Numbered from the stretch's first letter, positions 1 to 5,658 are shown. The stretch is DNA of 6,772 nt from an uncultured Clostridia bacterium (GCA_945950065.1 CAMFGQ010000074.1:1-6772); one strand, 5' to 3'. The notes: generated from the sequence alone by a model not told the origin. Made by a program: numbers and translations.

Positions 1-456
1 CTCAATGAGCGACTGACTCAAGGTGTGCTAAAAAAAGACAAATACAAAATCTACATCTCTGCACTGACCAGCCTTAATCTGGATCAGCATAATCGTATCC
101 CTACGACAGATAATCGCATCCTGCGAAGAATGGTCCGGGATCACTTCACAAGAGGCTATGGAGCAGAAGCAACCCTAGGGATGTGGGACTCTGTAAGACG
201 TGGGGAAGAAACCCATATTTTCCCCTTCCAAGAGGAGGCAGATGCCGTCTTTAACTCCGCTCTGCTTTATGAGATGGCCGTATTAAAGAAGTATGCACTA
301 CCGCTTTTGGAACAGATTCCAGAGACCAGCCCTAACTTTAGTCAAGCAAAACGACTGAAGAAGTTTCTCTATTACTTTAACAGCATTGATGATGATCGTA
401 TCGTCCCCAGTACTTCCCTGCTAAGGGAGTTCATCGGGGGTAGTAGTATTCTCTAA
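1..456 (+). CDS. Nucleoside (uridine-type) kinase, C-terminal part, 5' truncated by window edge
   Basis: The frame is open from base 1 and gives 151 residues before TAA at 454-456. The first in-frame GTG (base 25) is not the true start, because the residues before it (LNERLT) already belong to a conserved block. This looks like the C-terminal third of the clostridial uridine-kinase-like nucleoside kinases, which carry an N-terminal TGS/ThrRS-like region followed by a P-loop kinase; neither of those parts is visible here. Recognisable blocks are SALTSLNLDQHNRIPTTD (fragment residues 20-37), an Arg-rich RILRRMVRD stretch, WDSVRRGEE (62-70), FPFQEEAD (74-81) and the terminal LLREFIGGS (140-148). 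The inferred role is cytosolic phosphorylation of a nucleoside in salvage. Family assignment is from recall of conserved motifs; the precise substrate cannot be read from this fragment. The next gene starts 11 bases downstream, so the two are probably co-transcribed. Confidence 0.85.
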   Translation, partial: LNERLTQGVLKKDKYKIYISALTSLNLDQHNRIPTTDNRILRRMVRDHFTRGYGAEATLGMWDSVRRGEETHIFPFQEEADAVFNSALLYEMAVLKKYALPLLEQIPETSPNFSQAKRLKKFLYYFNSIDDDRIVPSTSLLREFIGGSSIL

Positions 457-467
457 GAGGAGATTTC

Positions 468-2090
468 ATGAGGGAAGAACTAAAAGAAAGAGGATTAAAT
501 GTAGGAATCTTTGTTCTTACTGCGCTACTCTTTGTAGCTTTAACCCGTGCACGGCTTGTGCATGATCTCTTTCAAATCTATTTGGGAAATCAGGCCTTTA
601 ATGTATCCATTGTCCTGCAACTGGCAAGCTTAGCCGCTGCAAGTGGTTTATTGATTATAAATCTCTACAGCTTTAGTTTATTCAGGGAGATGAGGCAGCT
701 ACTTTTTAGCTTCATCTTCCTTGTCTTGCTTACCATTCTGGCCATGAACCTGATGATGAGCGTCAATGAAAACCTTCCCTTAACACTACTGGAGAAACCA
801 CAACTGCAAGGGGGAATCCTTTTCTTGCTGCTGATTGCCATGACCTTGCTCTTTGTGAAGCTCTTAATTATGCGTAAGCGCGTGCCTGTTTCCATGCCCA
901 TGCGTCGTGTTCCCTTTATCTTTCTTGGTTTAAGTATTTTGGTTTTAGCAGGATTCATGTGGCTCAGTAAAGAATCGGCTGTCCTTGCCGACATAGAAGA
1001 GGCTCTTCTTTACATTCTCCTCTTCTCCAATTTTATCGGCTATAGTCTGTTTTATCTCATTGAGGGTACAGCCATTACAGGCGGGATCCTCTTTGCCCTG
1101 ATCATTGGTATCAGCACCTACTTCTTTACGCCTGGCAACTTCTTTACTACTGACTATCAAGGCATTCTAGGAATCCTTTTTCGCGGCATAGCCCTGGTCG
1201 TTCTTCTAAACGCCTTCTACCGGGAACTCTTTAGTTCCTACCTTCTGGAGGTAGAGGATCTTAACACCCAACGGGATCTTTATACAGAAAACCTGAAAGA
1301 AGTGGTAGAAGAGAGGACAAGAGAACTTCAAAAAGCCAATGATCAATTGGAAAGAGAAATCGATGCAGCAAAACGACTACAACAGTCCCTGCTTCCCGTG
1401 AAGGACATTGTGTATTCCAACGCGTCCTTTATCTCACGAAACATGCCCTGTGATCGTCTTAGTGGCGACTTCTTTGATATCTACACCATTGATGAAGACC
1501 GTGTGGGGATGTATATTCTTGATGTGTCGGGCCATGGAATCAATGCTGCACTGATGAACATCTATATCTATCATTACATTCGCAGTAGTTCTCCCTTAAT
1601 CAAGCGATTAATCGGAGATAAACCCCATGAGAACCTGCGCTATCTCTATGATGAATTCAACAAAATGAACTTCCCCGACCATATGCATGTGGTGATCTTT
1701 ATTGCAGCCTATGATATGAAAAATGGTGTACTCACCTATGCCAGTGGAGGTCTTAATGCCCAGCCCATTGTACTCAGGCATACAGGAGATCTTGAGGTAC
1801 TTGATCAATCCTCAGGATTCCCCATCTGCAAAATGGCTGACTTCTTTACACCGGAGTATTTCAGTGCACAAATTCAGCTCTATAAAGGAGATCGTATCTT
1901 CTTTTACACCGATGGACTTCTGGATGAACGACAAGGCATTGACTTAACAGAAGAGGACCTAAAAATCCTTCTCCTTGAAACCATGGATGAGCCACTTGTT
2001 GTCCTGGACCGTGCACTGAATAAACGCTTAGAGCCCATTGGAGACAGTCTAGTGGATGACATCAGTTACTTTATGATGGAGGCCACCTAG
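468..2090 (+). CDS. Membrane PP2C-type serine/threonine phosphatase, SpoIIE/RsbU family
   Basis: The protein has 540 residues. ATG at 468 is preceded by AGAGGAG (456-462) with a 5-base spacer, overlapping the upstream stop. The N-terminal half has about eight hydrophobic segments (roughly residues 11-26, 46-67, 78-96, 115-134, 148-165, 179-197, 202-220, 232-251). A charged helix follows (about 255-308, including EERTRELQKANDQLEREI) that looks like a coiled-coil signalling linker, then the catalytic SpoIIE/PP2C domain (about 300-540). The metal-binding acidic motifs appear intact: GDFFD (333-337), DVSGHG (352-357), YTDG (480-483) and DDIS (530-533). DVSGHG is closer to RsbU-type phosphatases than to sporulation SpoIIE proper, which also has a longer membrane domain. 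Known members dephosphorylate STAS-domain anti-anti-sigma factors in partner switching. No STAS or anti-sigma gene is in the window, so the target is unknown. There is no obvious HAMP, PAS or GAF domain; the membrane part may be the sensor. Confidence 0.88.
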   Translation: MREELKERGLNVGIFVLTALLFVALTRARLVHDLFQIYLGNQAFNVSIVLQLASLAAASGLLIINLYSFSLFREMRQLLFSFIFLVLLTILAMNLMMSVNENLPLTLLEKPQLQGGILFLLLIAMTLLFVKLLIMRKRVPVSMPMRRVPFIFLGLSILVLAGFMWLSKESAVLADIEEALLYILLFSNFIGYSLFYLIEGTAITGGILFALIIGISTYFFTPGNFFTTDYQGILGILFRGIALVVLLNAFYRELFSSYLLEVEDLNTQRDLYTENLKEVVEERTRELQKANDQLEREIDAAKRLQQSLLPVKDIVYSNASFISRNMPCDRLSGDFFDIYTIDEDRVGMYILDVSGHGINAALMNIYIYHYIRSSSPLIKRLIGDKPHENLRYLYDEFNKMNFPDHMHVVIFIAAYDMKNGVLTYASGGLNAQPIVLRHTGDLEVLDQSSGFPICKMADFFTPEYFSAQIQLYKGDRIFFYTDGLLDERQGIDLTEEDLKILLLETMDEPLVVLDRALNKRLEPIGDSLVDDISYFMMEAT

Positions 2091-2092
2091 TC

Positions 2093-2121
2093 TTTTCACT
2101 CCAGCCCTGCTGTGGTATAGT
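2093..2121 (+). promoter_or_regulatory. Possible sigma-A promoter before queG (extended -10)
   Basis: TTTTCA at 2093-2098 (4 of 6 to the -35 consensus), a 17-base spacer, and TATAGT at 2116-2121 preceded by TG at 2113-2114 (TGn extended -10). It begins just after the phosphatase stop codon. The difficulty is that transcription would start near 2128, downstream of the AGAGG ribosome binding site at 2122-2126 and only about 4 bases before the ATG. A transcript from here would be almost leaderless for queG, although it would still serve kbl from its internal site. Confidence 0.3.
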
Positions 2122-2126
2122 AGAGG
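2122..2126 (+). promoter_or_regulatory. Ribosome binding site deciding the queG start
   Basis: AGAGG lies 5 bases before ATG at 2132. An in-frame GTG at 2126 overlaps this motif and would have no site of its own, so ATG 2132 is the better start. The protein then begins MLEKKQW. Confidence 0.6.
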
Positions 2127-2131
2127 TGGTT

Positions 2132-4168
2132 ATGTTAGAAAAAAAACAATGGCGAAAAAGAGCCTTGGAACTTGGTGCTGACGCTGTGGGTTTTGCCTCG
2201 GCAGAGGACTTAAACCTCCATCAGCGTTTAGCCCATTGGGAGCCCTTGGCCTTTGAAGAAAAAAGCATTCTGCGTAAGATAAGTCCTAAGGAGCATTTCT
2301 CAGAAACCAAAGGAATCCTTGTGGTGTTGAAGCACTACACCCTCTACGAGAATTTTTTAGAGGAGGGTGAAGTGAAAACCAGCAGTGCTGCTGTGATGGA
2401 TTATCATCGTGAGATGAGGGCACTGCTTACAAGGTTAGCACAGGAGCTAGAGGAAGAAGGAATTCACTCCAAGCCTATGTGTGATGTAGAGGGGCTTCTT
2501 GATCGGGAAATTGCAAGAAGAGCAGGACTAGGTTATATCGGAAAGAATACATTTTTGCTCCATCCCCAGCTAGGGTCTTCTCATAACATTGGTTACTTGC
2601 TACTTGATGTAGAGGTAGAGAGTGATGAGGAGATAGAGAGGGATTGTGGCACCTGTACTCTCTGTGTAGAGGCTTGTCCTCAGGGAGCAGTCCGCGGGGA
2701 CTATACACTGGATGCCAAGCGCTGTTTATCCTATATCACCCAGTGGAAGGATGCTAGCTTTACACCCCTAGGGGGATGTTTTTATGGCTGTGACATTTGT
2801 CTACGTGCATGTCCCCATAATCAAGTGGAGGAGAGAAGTGAAGACTTCATCTTCCAAGAAGATGCCTTTAACCATCTGAGCAACAGAGCCTTTAAACGGC
2901 TCTATGGTCATCGTGACTTTGCTTGGGTAGGAAAAGATAGAATCCAAAGGAATATCAACTGGATCAAAAAGGAGAAAAAGATGGGAAATATCCATGAACT
3001 GAAGTTTCTACAAGACAAAGTGGATGAACTAAAGGAGCAAGGAGTCTATAGGACCCTTCCTGAAATGAAAGGTGCCAATGGCCCAATCATTAACTTAGAC
3101 GGCAAAGAGGTCATCAACCTATCCTCTAACAACTATCTAGGTTTTGCCAATCATCCCAGACTGAAAAAAGCTGCTACCGAAGCCATTGAAAAATATGGTG
3201 TTGGTCCTGGCGCTGTCCGTACCATTAATGGAAATATGGACATCCATGATGAACTGGAAAGACGTCTTGCTAACTTCAAGCATGAAGAGGCTGTCACTGT
3301 TTATCAATCAGGTTTTAACTGTAATGCTGGTACCATCCAAGCCATTACGGACAGAGGAGACTTGATTATCTCTGACGAACTGAACCATGCTTCCATTATT
3401 GATGGTGTGCGTCTATCAAGAGCTGACAAAGCTGTTTTTAAGCACTCTGACATGGAAGATCTGGAGCGCATCCTAAAAGAAAATCAAGGCAAATACAATG
3501 TAACCTTGATCATCACCGATGGCGTTTTCAGTATGGACGGGGACTTAGCAAAGCTTCCTGAAATTGTTGCCTTAGCTGAAAAATATGGCGCACTTACCTA
3601 TGTTGACGACGCTCATGGTTCTGGAGTTCTCGGTAAGAGTGGAAGAGGAACCGTGGATCATTTTGGTCTTCATGGACGCATTGACTTTATTATCGGCACC
3701 CTGTCTAAAGGACTTGGTTGTGTTGGTGGCTATGTAGCAAGTAAAAAGGTTACACAAGAATGGCTATCTCATCGTGGTCGCCCCATTCTCTTCTCAACAA
3801 GTTTACCTCCAGCTATGGTTGCAGCTCTTATTGAAGCCATCAACATTCTGGAAGAAACCGAAGAGTATACAGATCGTCTATGGGACAATGCCAAATACTT
3901 TAAAGAAGAATTAGGTAAATTAGGTTTTAACACCGGAAACAGTGAAACCCCCATTACACCTGTTATTATTGGCGAAGAAGCAAAGGCTGTTCAGTTTAGT
4001 AAAGAACTACTAAAAAATGGTGTCTATGTTTCAGCCATCGTCTTCCCAACCGTTCCACGAGGAACAGGAAGACTTCGCTGTATGATTACAGCTGAGCATT
4101 CCAAAGAAGATCTGAAAAAAGCAGTTGAGATCTTCGAAAAAGTCGGAAAAGAAATGGAGCTCATCTAA
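2132..4168 (+). CDS. queG: QueG-type epoxyqueuosine reductase fused in frame to glycine C-acetyltransferase
   Basis: One open frame of 678 residues from ATG 2132, with no stop between the two modules. Residues about 1-283 are QueG-like, an enzyme that uses cobalamin and two 4Fe-4S clusters to reduce epoxyqueuosine to queuosine at tRNA position 34. Visible features, numbered from this start, are the segment VEGLLDREIARRAGLGYIGK (119-138), where the QueG catalytic Asp region lies, the Cys motif CGTCTLCVEACP (172-183), an RC-LSY block (Cys198) and GCDICLRACPHN (219-230). The spacing matches the two ferredoxin-like clusters. The segment AFKRLYGHRDFAWVGK matches the usual end of the core fold. The C-terminal HEAT-like repeats of longer QueG proteins are absent; instead, after a lysine-rich stretch (KKEKK), the frame runs straight into a complete Kbl. 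Only the QueG part is novel to this entry; Kbl is described separately. The fusion may be real, or may reflect a lost stop or a base error. QueG identity is confident; the fused product is not. Confidence 0.75.
   Translation: MLEKKQWRKRALELGADAVGFASAEDLNLHQRLAHWEPLAFEEKSILRKISPKEHFSETKGILVVLKHYTLYENFLEEGEVKTSSAAVMDYHREMRALLTRLAQELEEEGIHSKPMCDVEGLLDREIARRAGLGYIGKNTFLLHPQLGSSHNIGYLLLDVEVESDEEIERDCGTCTLCVEACPQGAVRGDYTLDAKRCLSYITQWKDASFTPLGGCFYGCDICLRACPHNQVEERSEDFIFQEDAFNHLSNRAFKRLYGHRDFAWVGKDRIQRNINWIKKEKKMGNIHELKFLQDKVDELKEQGVYRTLPEMKGANGPIINLDGKEVINLSSNNYLGFANHPRLKKAATEAIEKYGVGPGAVRTINGNMDIHDELERRLANFKHEEAVTVYQSGFNCNAGTIQAITDRGDLIISDELNHASIIDGVRLSRADKAVFKHSDMEDLERILKENQGKYNVTLIITDGVFSMDGDLAKLPEIVALAEKYGALTYVDDAHGSGVLGKSGRGTVDHFGLHGRIDFIIGTLSKGLGCVGGYVASKKVTQEWLSHRGRPILFSTSLPPAMVAALIEAINILEETEEYTDRLWDNAKYFKEELGKLGFNTGNSETPITPVIIGEEAKAVQFSKELLKNGVYVSAIVFPTVPRGTGRLRCMITAEHSKEDLKKAVEIFEKVGKEMELI
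2969..2980 (+). promoter_or_regulatory. Internal ribosome binding site for kbl inside the queG frame
   Basis: AAGGAG at 2969-2974 is followed by a 6-base spacer (AAAAAG) and ATG at 2981. This is a near-ideal Shine-Dalgarno arrangement and sits exactly where a normal Kbl protein begins. It supports separate initiation of Kbl even if queG reads through. Confidence 0.75.
2981..4168 (+). CDS. kbl: Glycine C-acetyltransferase (2-amino-3-ketobutyrate CoA ligase)
   Basis: From ATG 2981 the protein has 395 residues, the usual full length for Kbl. It is a PLP-dependent fold-type I enzyme of the alpha-oxoamine synthase family. It interconverts glycine plus acetyl-CoA with 2-amino-3-ketobutyrate plus CoA, the second step of threonine breakdown after threonine dehydrogenase. 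Visible landmarks are LSSNNYLGF (47-55), the GPGAVRTINGN loop (75-85), HASIIDG (136-142), VDDAHGSG (208-215), whose Asp and His contact PLP, and TLSKGLG (240-246) with the Schiff-base lysine at 243. The C-terminal block PRGTGRLRCMIT (359-370) is also typical. BioF is the main alternative; the GPGAVRTINGN loop and the length favour Kbl, and no biotin genes are nearby. Glutamate codons are mostly GAA and codon choice looks more biased than in the queG part, consistent with higher expression. No tdh is in the window. Confidence 0.9.
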   Translation: MGNIHELKFLQDKVDELKEQGVYRTLPEMKGANGPIINLDGKEVINLSSNNYLGFANHPRLKKAATEAIEKYGVGPGAVRTINGNMDIHDELERRLANFKHEEAVTVYQSGFNCNAGTIQAITDRGDLIISDELNHASIIDGVRLSRADKAVFKHSDMEDLERILKENQGKYNVTLIITDGVFSMDGDLAKLPEIVALAEKYGALTYVDDAHGSGVLGKSGRGTVDHFGLHGRIDFIIGTLSKGLGCVGGYVASKKVTQEWLSHRGRPILFSTSLPPAMVAALIEAINILEETEEYTDRLWDNAKYFKEELGKLGFNTGNSETPITPVIIGEEAKAVQFSKELLKNGVYVSAIVFPTVPRGTGRLRCMITAEHSKEDLKKAVEIFEKVGKEMELI

Positions 4169-4795
4169 GTGAAGGAAAGTGTAAAGGCCATCGTAGATGG
4201 CCTTGCTCTTCTCTATCCCGATGCTAGAGCAGAATTAAACTACACCAGTCTCTTCGAGCTACTGGTTGCTGTGATCCTCTCTGCCCAGTGTACCGATGTG
4301 CGGGTAAACATCATTACAGAAGATCTTTTCCAAGTGGCCAATACTCCCCAAAGTATGGTGGATTTAGGGGAGGAGAACATCCGTGAAATCATTCGCTCTT
4401 GTGGGATGTTCCGTCAAAAGGCAAAGAATCTTCATCTTACAGCACAGAGACTCCTGGATGTCTATGGGGGAGAGGTTCCCACCACACGGGAAGAACTCAT
4501 GACTCTACCTGGAGTGGGGAGAAAGACAGCCAATGTTGTGCTGAGTGCTGGTTTTGGTGAACCAGCTATTGCCGTGGACACCCATGTTCTACGAGTTTCC
4601 AATCGCCTGGGTTTAGCTAAGGGGACAGACCCACTGAAAGTTGAATTACAGCTCCATAAGGTCTTCCCAAAAGAAATTTGGAGTGTGATGCACCATCGAC
4701 TGATTCTGCACGGACGGTACTGCTGTAAGGCGAGAAATCCCCAATGTGATACCTGTGGCATTGCAGAGCATTGTCCGAGAATAGGAGTGGAGTGA
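4169..4795 (+). CDS. nth: Endonuclease III (DNA glycosylase/AP lyase)
   Basis: The protein has 208 residues, about the same as E. coli Nth. It starts with GTG at 4169, directly after the kbl TAA; GGAG at 4155-4158 lies 10 bases upstream, inside the end of kbl, so translation is probably coupled. It removes oxidised pyrimidines from DNA and cleaves the abasic site. The helix-hairpin-helix motif LPGVGRKTANVV (113-124) contains the catalytic lysine at 119, and VDTHV (136-140) contains the catalytic aspartate at 137. The 4Fe-4S cluster cysteines have the exact C-X6-C-X2-C-X5-C spacing (186, 193, 196, 202). The N-terminal ELNYTSLFELLVAVILSAQ aligns with the family start region, which supports the GTG. 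A perfect hairpin lies within the first dozen codons. Confidence 0.96.
   Translation: MKESVKAIVDGLALLYPDARAELNYTSLFELLVAVILSAQCTDVRVNIITEDLFQVANTPQSMVDLGEENIREIIRSCGMFRQKAKNLHLTAQRLLDVYGGEVPTTREELMTLPGVGRKTANVVLSAGFGEPAIAVDTHVLRVSNRLGLAKGTDPLKVELQLHKVFPKEIWSVMHHRLILHGRYCCKARNPQCDTCGIAEHCPRIGVE
4184..4204 (+). repeat. Perfect 9-bp inverted repeat (hairpin) at the start of nth
   Basis: AAGGCCATC (4184-4192), loop GTA (4193-4195), GATGGCCTT (4196-4204). It begins 13 bases after the end of the nth GTG start codon. Downstream is CT-rich sequence but no T-run, so it is not a classical terminator. It may be chance within codons for KAIVDGL, or may damp translation or transcription after kbl. Confidence 0.6.
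4784..4787 (+). promoter_or_regulatory. Ribosome binding site deciding the start of the small unknown gene
   Basis: GGAG at 4784-4787, within the last codons of nth, has a 7-base spacer to ATG 4795. An earlier in-frame TTG at 4771 would extend the protein by eight residues, but has no comparable site and lies deeper inside nth, so ATG 4795 is preferred. Confidence 0.6.
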
Positions 4796-5103
4796 TGATT
4801 CTAACCAAGAATCCCTATGACCCAAAAGAATATGAACAGATTGGGCATTATTTTGATGTGGCAGTCTTTACCAGCTCCTTCCAAAGTGATCTTGCTGTGC
4901 TCACCACCAGCTTCAAGCCTGGAAATCTTGAGGAATATGAAGCCATGATGATGCGCCACTATCATCTGCTCTATGCAAAGATGGTAAAGAAGATGCAGGA
5001 TGAAGGCATAGACGGGCTCTTCAATCTGCGCTTTCACACAGAAGTTCTCTATGCCGGTGCTGTTATGATCTATGTGTCGGCAGATAAAGTAAAGAAAAAA
5101 TGA
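4795..5103 (+). CDS. Small protein of unknown function, possibly a diverged YbjQ/UPF0145-like domain
   Basis: The protein has 102 residues. The ATG shares one base with the nth stop (TGATG at 4793-4797), and its TGA overlaps the trmL ATG by 4 bases (ATGA at 5100-5103). I do not recognise it firmly. It has no signal peptide, no transmembrane helix and no cysteine. The order of elements is a short N-terminal strand (MILT), a strand around DVAVFTSS (21-28), a strand around LAVLTTSF (33-40), a long helix (about 45-70, EEYEAMMMRHYHLLYAKMVKKM) and two strands (LFNLRFHTEV and AGAVMIYVSA). That long helix followed by a GxxG-type turn and two strands faintly resembles the YbjQ/UPF0145 fold, but the usual GADAVVGV signature is missing. 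Its position suggests production together with Nth and TrmL. The gene is supported by coding context; the function is open. Confidence 0.8.
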   Translation: MILTKNPYDPKEYEQIGHYFDVAVFTSSFQSDLAVLTTSFKPGNLEEYEAMMMRHYHLLYAKMVKKMQDEGIDGLFNLRFHTEVLYAGAVMIYVSADKVKKK

Positions 5104-5582
5104 TTCATCTTGTGCTTGTGGAACCGGAAATCCCCCAAAATACCGGTAACATTGCTAGGACCTGTGCTCTTACAGGTGCTAAGCTTCATTTAGTCCGTCC
5201 TCTTGGTTTTTCTCTTGAAGAGAAGCAACTCAAGCGGGCGGGGCTAGATTATTGGGATAAAGTCGATCTAGAGGTCCATGATAGCATCGATGCTTTTCTT
5301 GCTCTCTATGGTGAAAAGAATCTTTATCTCATTACCACCAAAGCAAGTACAAGTCTTTATGAACATGCATTTCAAGAGGAAGTCTTCTTCCTCTTTGGAA
5401 AAGAAACCGCAGGTCTCTCCCAGGAGCTCCATGAAGCATATCCTGAGAACAGACTGCGGATCCCTATGATGCAGAGGGAGGGTCTTCGTAGTTTGAACCT
5501 TTCTAATGCTGCTGCAGTGGTTTTGTATGAAGCCCTGCGACAGAGGAAATTTCAGGGTAATTTCATAATTTCCGAAAAATAG
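5100..5582 (+). CDS. trmL: tRNA (cytidine(34)-2'-O)-methyltransferase
   Basis: The protein has 160 residues, typical for this small SPOUT (trefoil-knot) family. TrmL uses S-adenosylmethionine to 2'-O-methylate the wobble nucleotide (C34 or cmnm5U34) of tRNA-Leu isoacceptors. Visible motifs are EPEIPQNTGNIAR (8-20), KRAGLDYW (45-52), LFGKETAGL (98-106), RIPM (120-123) and SLNLSNA (131-137). The last three make up the knotted SAM-binding region. The ATG overlaps the preceding stop as ATGA, and there is no clear Shine-Dalgarno sequence in the A-rich stretch just upstream, so translation probably depends on ribosomes finishing the previous gene. Its last codons contain the -35 element of the next gene's promoter. 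TrmL is preferred over other SpoU-like methyltransferases because of the short length and near-continuous similarity to the E. coli protein. Confidence 0.94.
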   Translation: MIHLVLVEPEIPQNTGNIARTCALTGAKLHLVRPLGFSLEEKQLKRAGLDYWDKVDLEVHDSIDAFLALYGEKNLYLITTKASTSLYEHAFQEEVFFLFGKETAGLSQELHEAYPENRLRIPMMQREGLRSLNLSNAAAVVLYEALRQRKFQGNFIISEK

Positions 5583-5590
5583 GGTATAAT
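5562..5590 (+). promoter_or_regulatory. Sigma-A-type promoter for the BMP lipoprotein gene
   Basis: TTCATA at 5562-5567 (4 of 6 to -35), a 17-base spacer, and a consensus TATAAT at 5585-5590. The -35 lies in the last codons of trmL and the -10 just after its stop. The expected transcription start is near 5596-5598, giving a leader of about 62 bases. Confidence 0.75.
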
Positions 5591-5596
5591 AATACA

Positions 5597-5619
5597 TCGG
5601 AGGATCCCCTGGATCCCGA
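5597..5619 (+). promoter_or_regulatory. Hairpin at the predicted 5' end of the lipoprotein mRNA
   Basis: TCGG (5597-5600) pairs with CCGA (5616-5619), and GATCC (5603-5607) pairs with GGATC (5611-5615), with a 2-base AG bulge and a CCT loop. An alternative 6-bp pairing uses the two GGATCC copies. There is no T-run, so it is unlikely to terminate trmL transcription. Because it begins within a base or two of the predicted transcript start, it may be a 5' stabilising stem-loop. Confidence 0.5.
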
Positions 5620-5644
5620 GAAACCAATCAAGGAATTGGAACTT

Positions 5645-5651
5645 AGGAGGT
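5645..5651 (+). promoter_or_regulatory. Strong ribosome binding site of the BMP lipoprotein gene
   Basis: AGGAGGT is a full match to the anti-Shine-Dalgarno core, with a 7-base spacer to ATG 5659. It is the strongest site in the window and fits an abundant surface receptor. Confidence 0.8.
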
Positions 5652-5658
5652 ATTTTCA

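Noticed and set aside
25..27. GTG at 25 as the true start of the first gene
   Set aside because: The frame is open to base 1 and the residues before the GTG match the kinase family, so the gene is simply cut by the window edge.
2766..2775. CCCCTAGGGG palindrome inside queG
   Set aside because: It is a short palindrome within conserved coding sequence with no loop or repeat partner. Similar CCTAGG words occur elsewhere in the window by chance.
4771..4794. TTG at 4771 as start of the small unknown gene
   Set aside because: It adds eight residues read from inside nth and has no good ribosome binding site. ATG 4795 has GGAG at a 7-base spacing and a TGATG overlap typical of coupled genes.
5602..5616. 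Two adjacent GGATCC (BamHI) sites as a cloning scar
   Set aside because: The flanking sequence is continuous with a natural promoter, leader and ribosome binding site, and the copies form part of a longer stem. Nothing suggests vector sequence.
5597..5619. Rho-independent terminator for trmL
   Set aside because: The hairpin has no following T-run and lies downstream of a strong promoter -10, so it is more likely part of the next gene's leader.
5268..5627. 119-codon open frame on the minus strand opposite trmL, and other antisense or out-of-frame open frames
   Set aside because: They lie opposite genes with clear family motifs, show no recognisable protein features and have no supporting context. 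I treat them as shadows.
5591..5658. Purine riboswitch in the lipoprotein leader
   Set aside because: Nucleoside transport genes can carry one, but the leader is only about 62 bases and lacks a three-way junction arrangement. Only a simple hairpin is visible.
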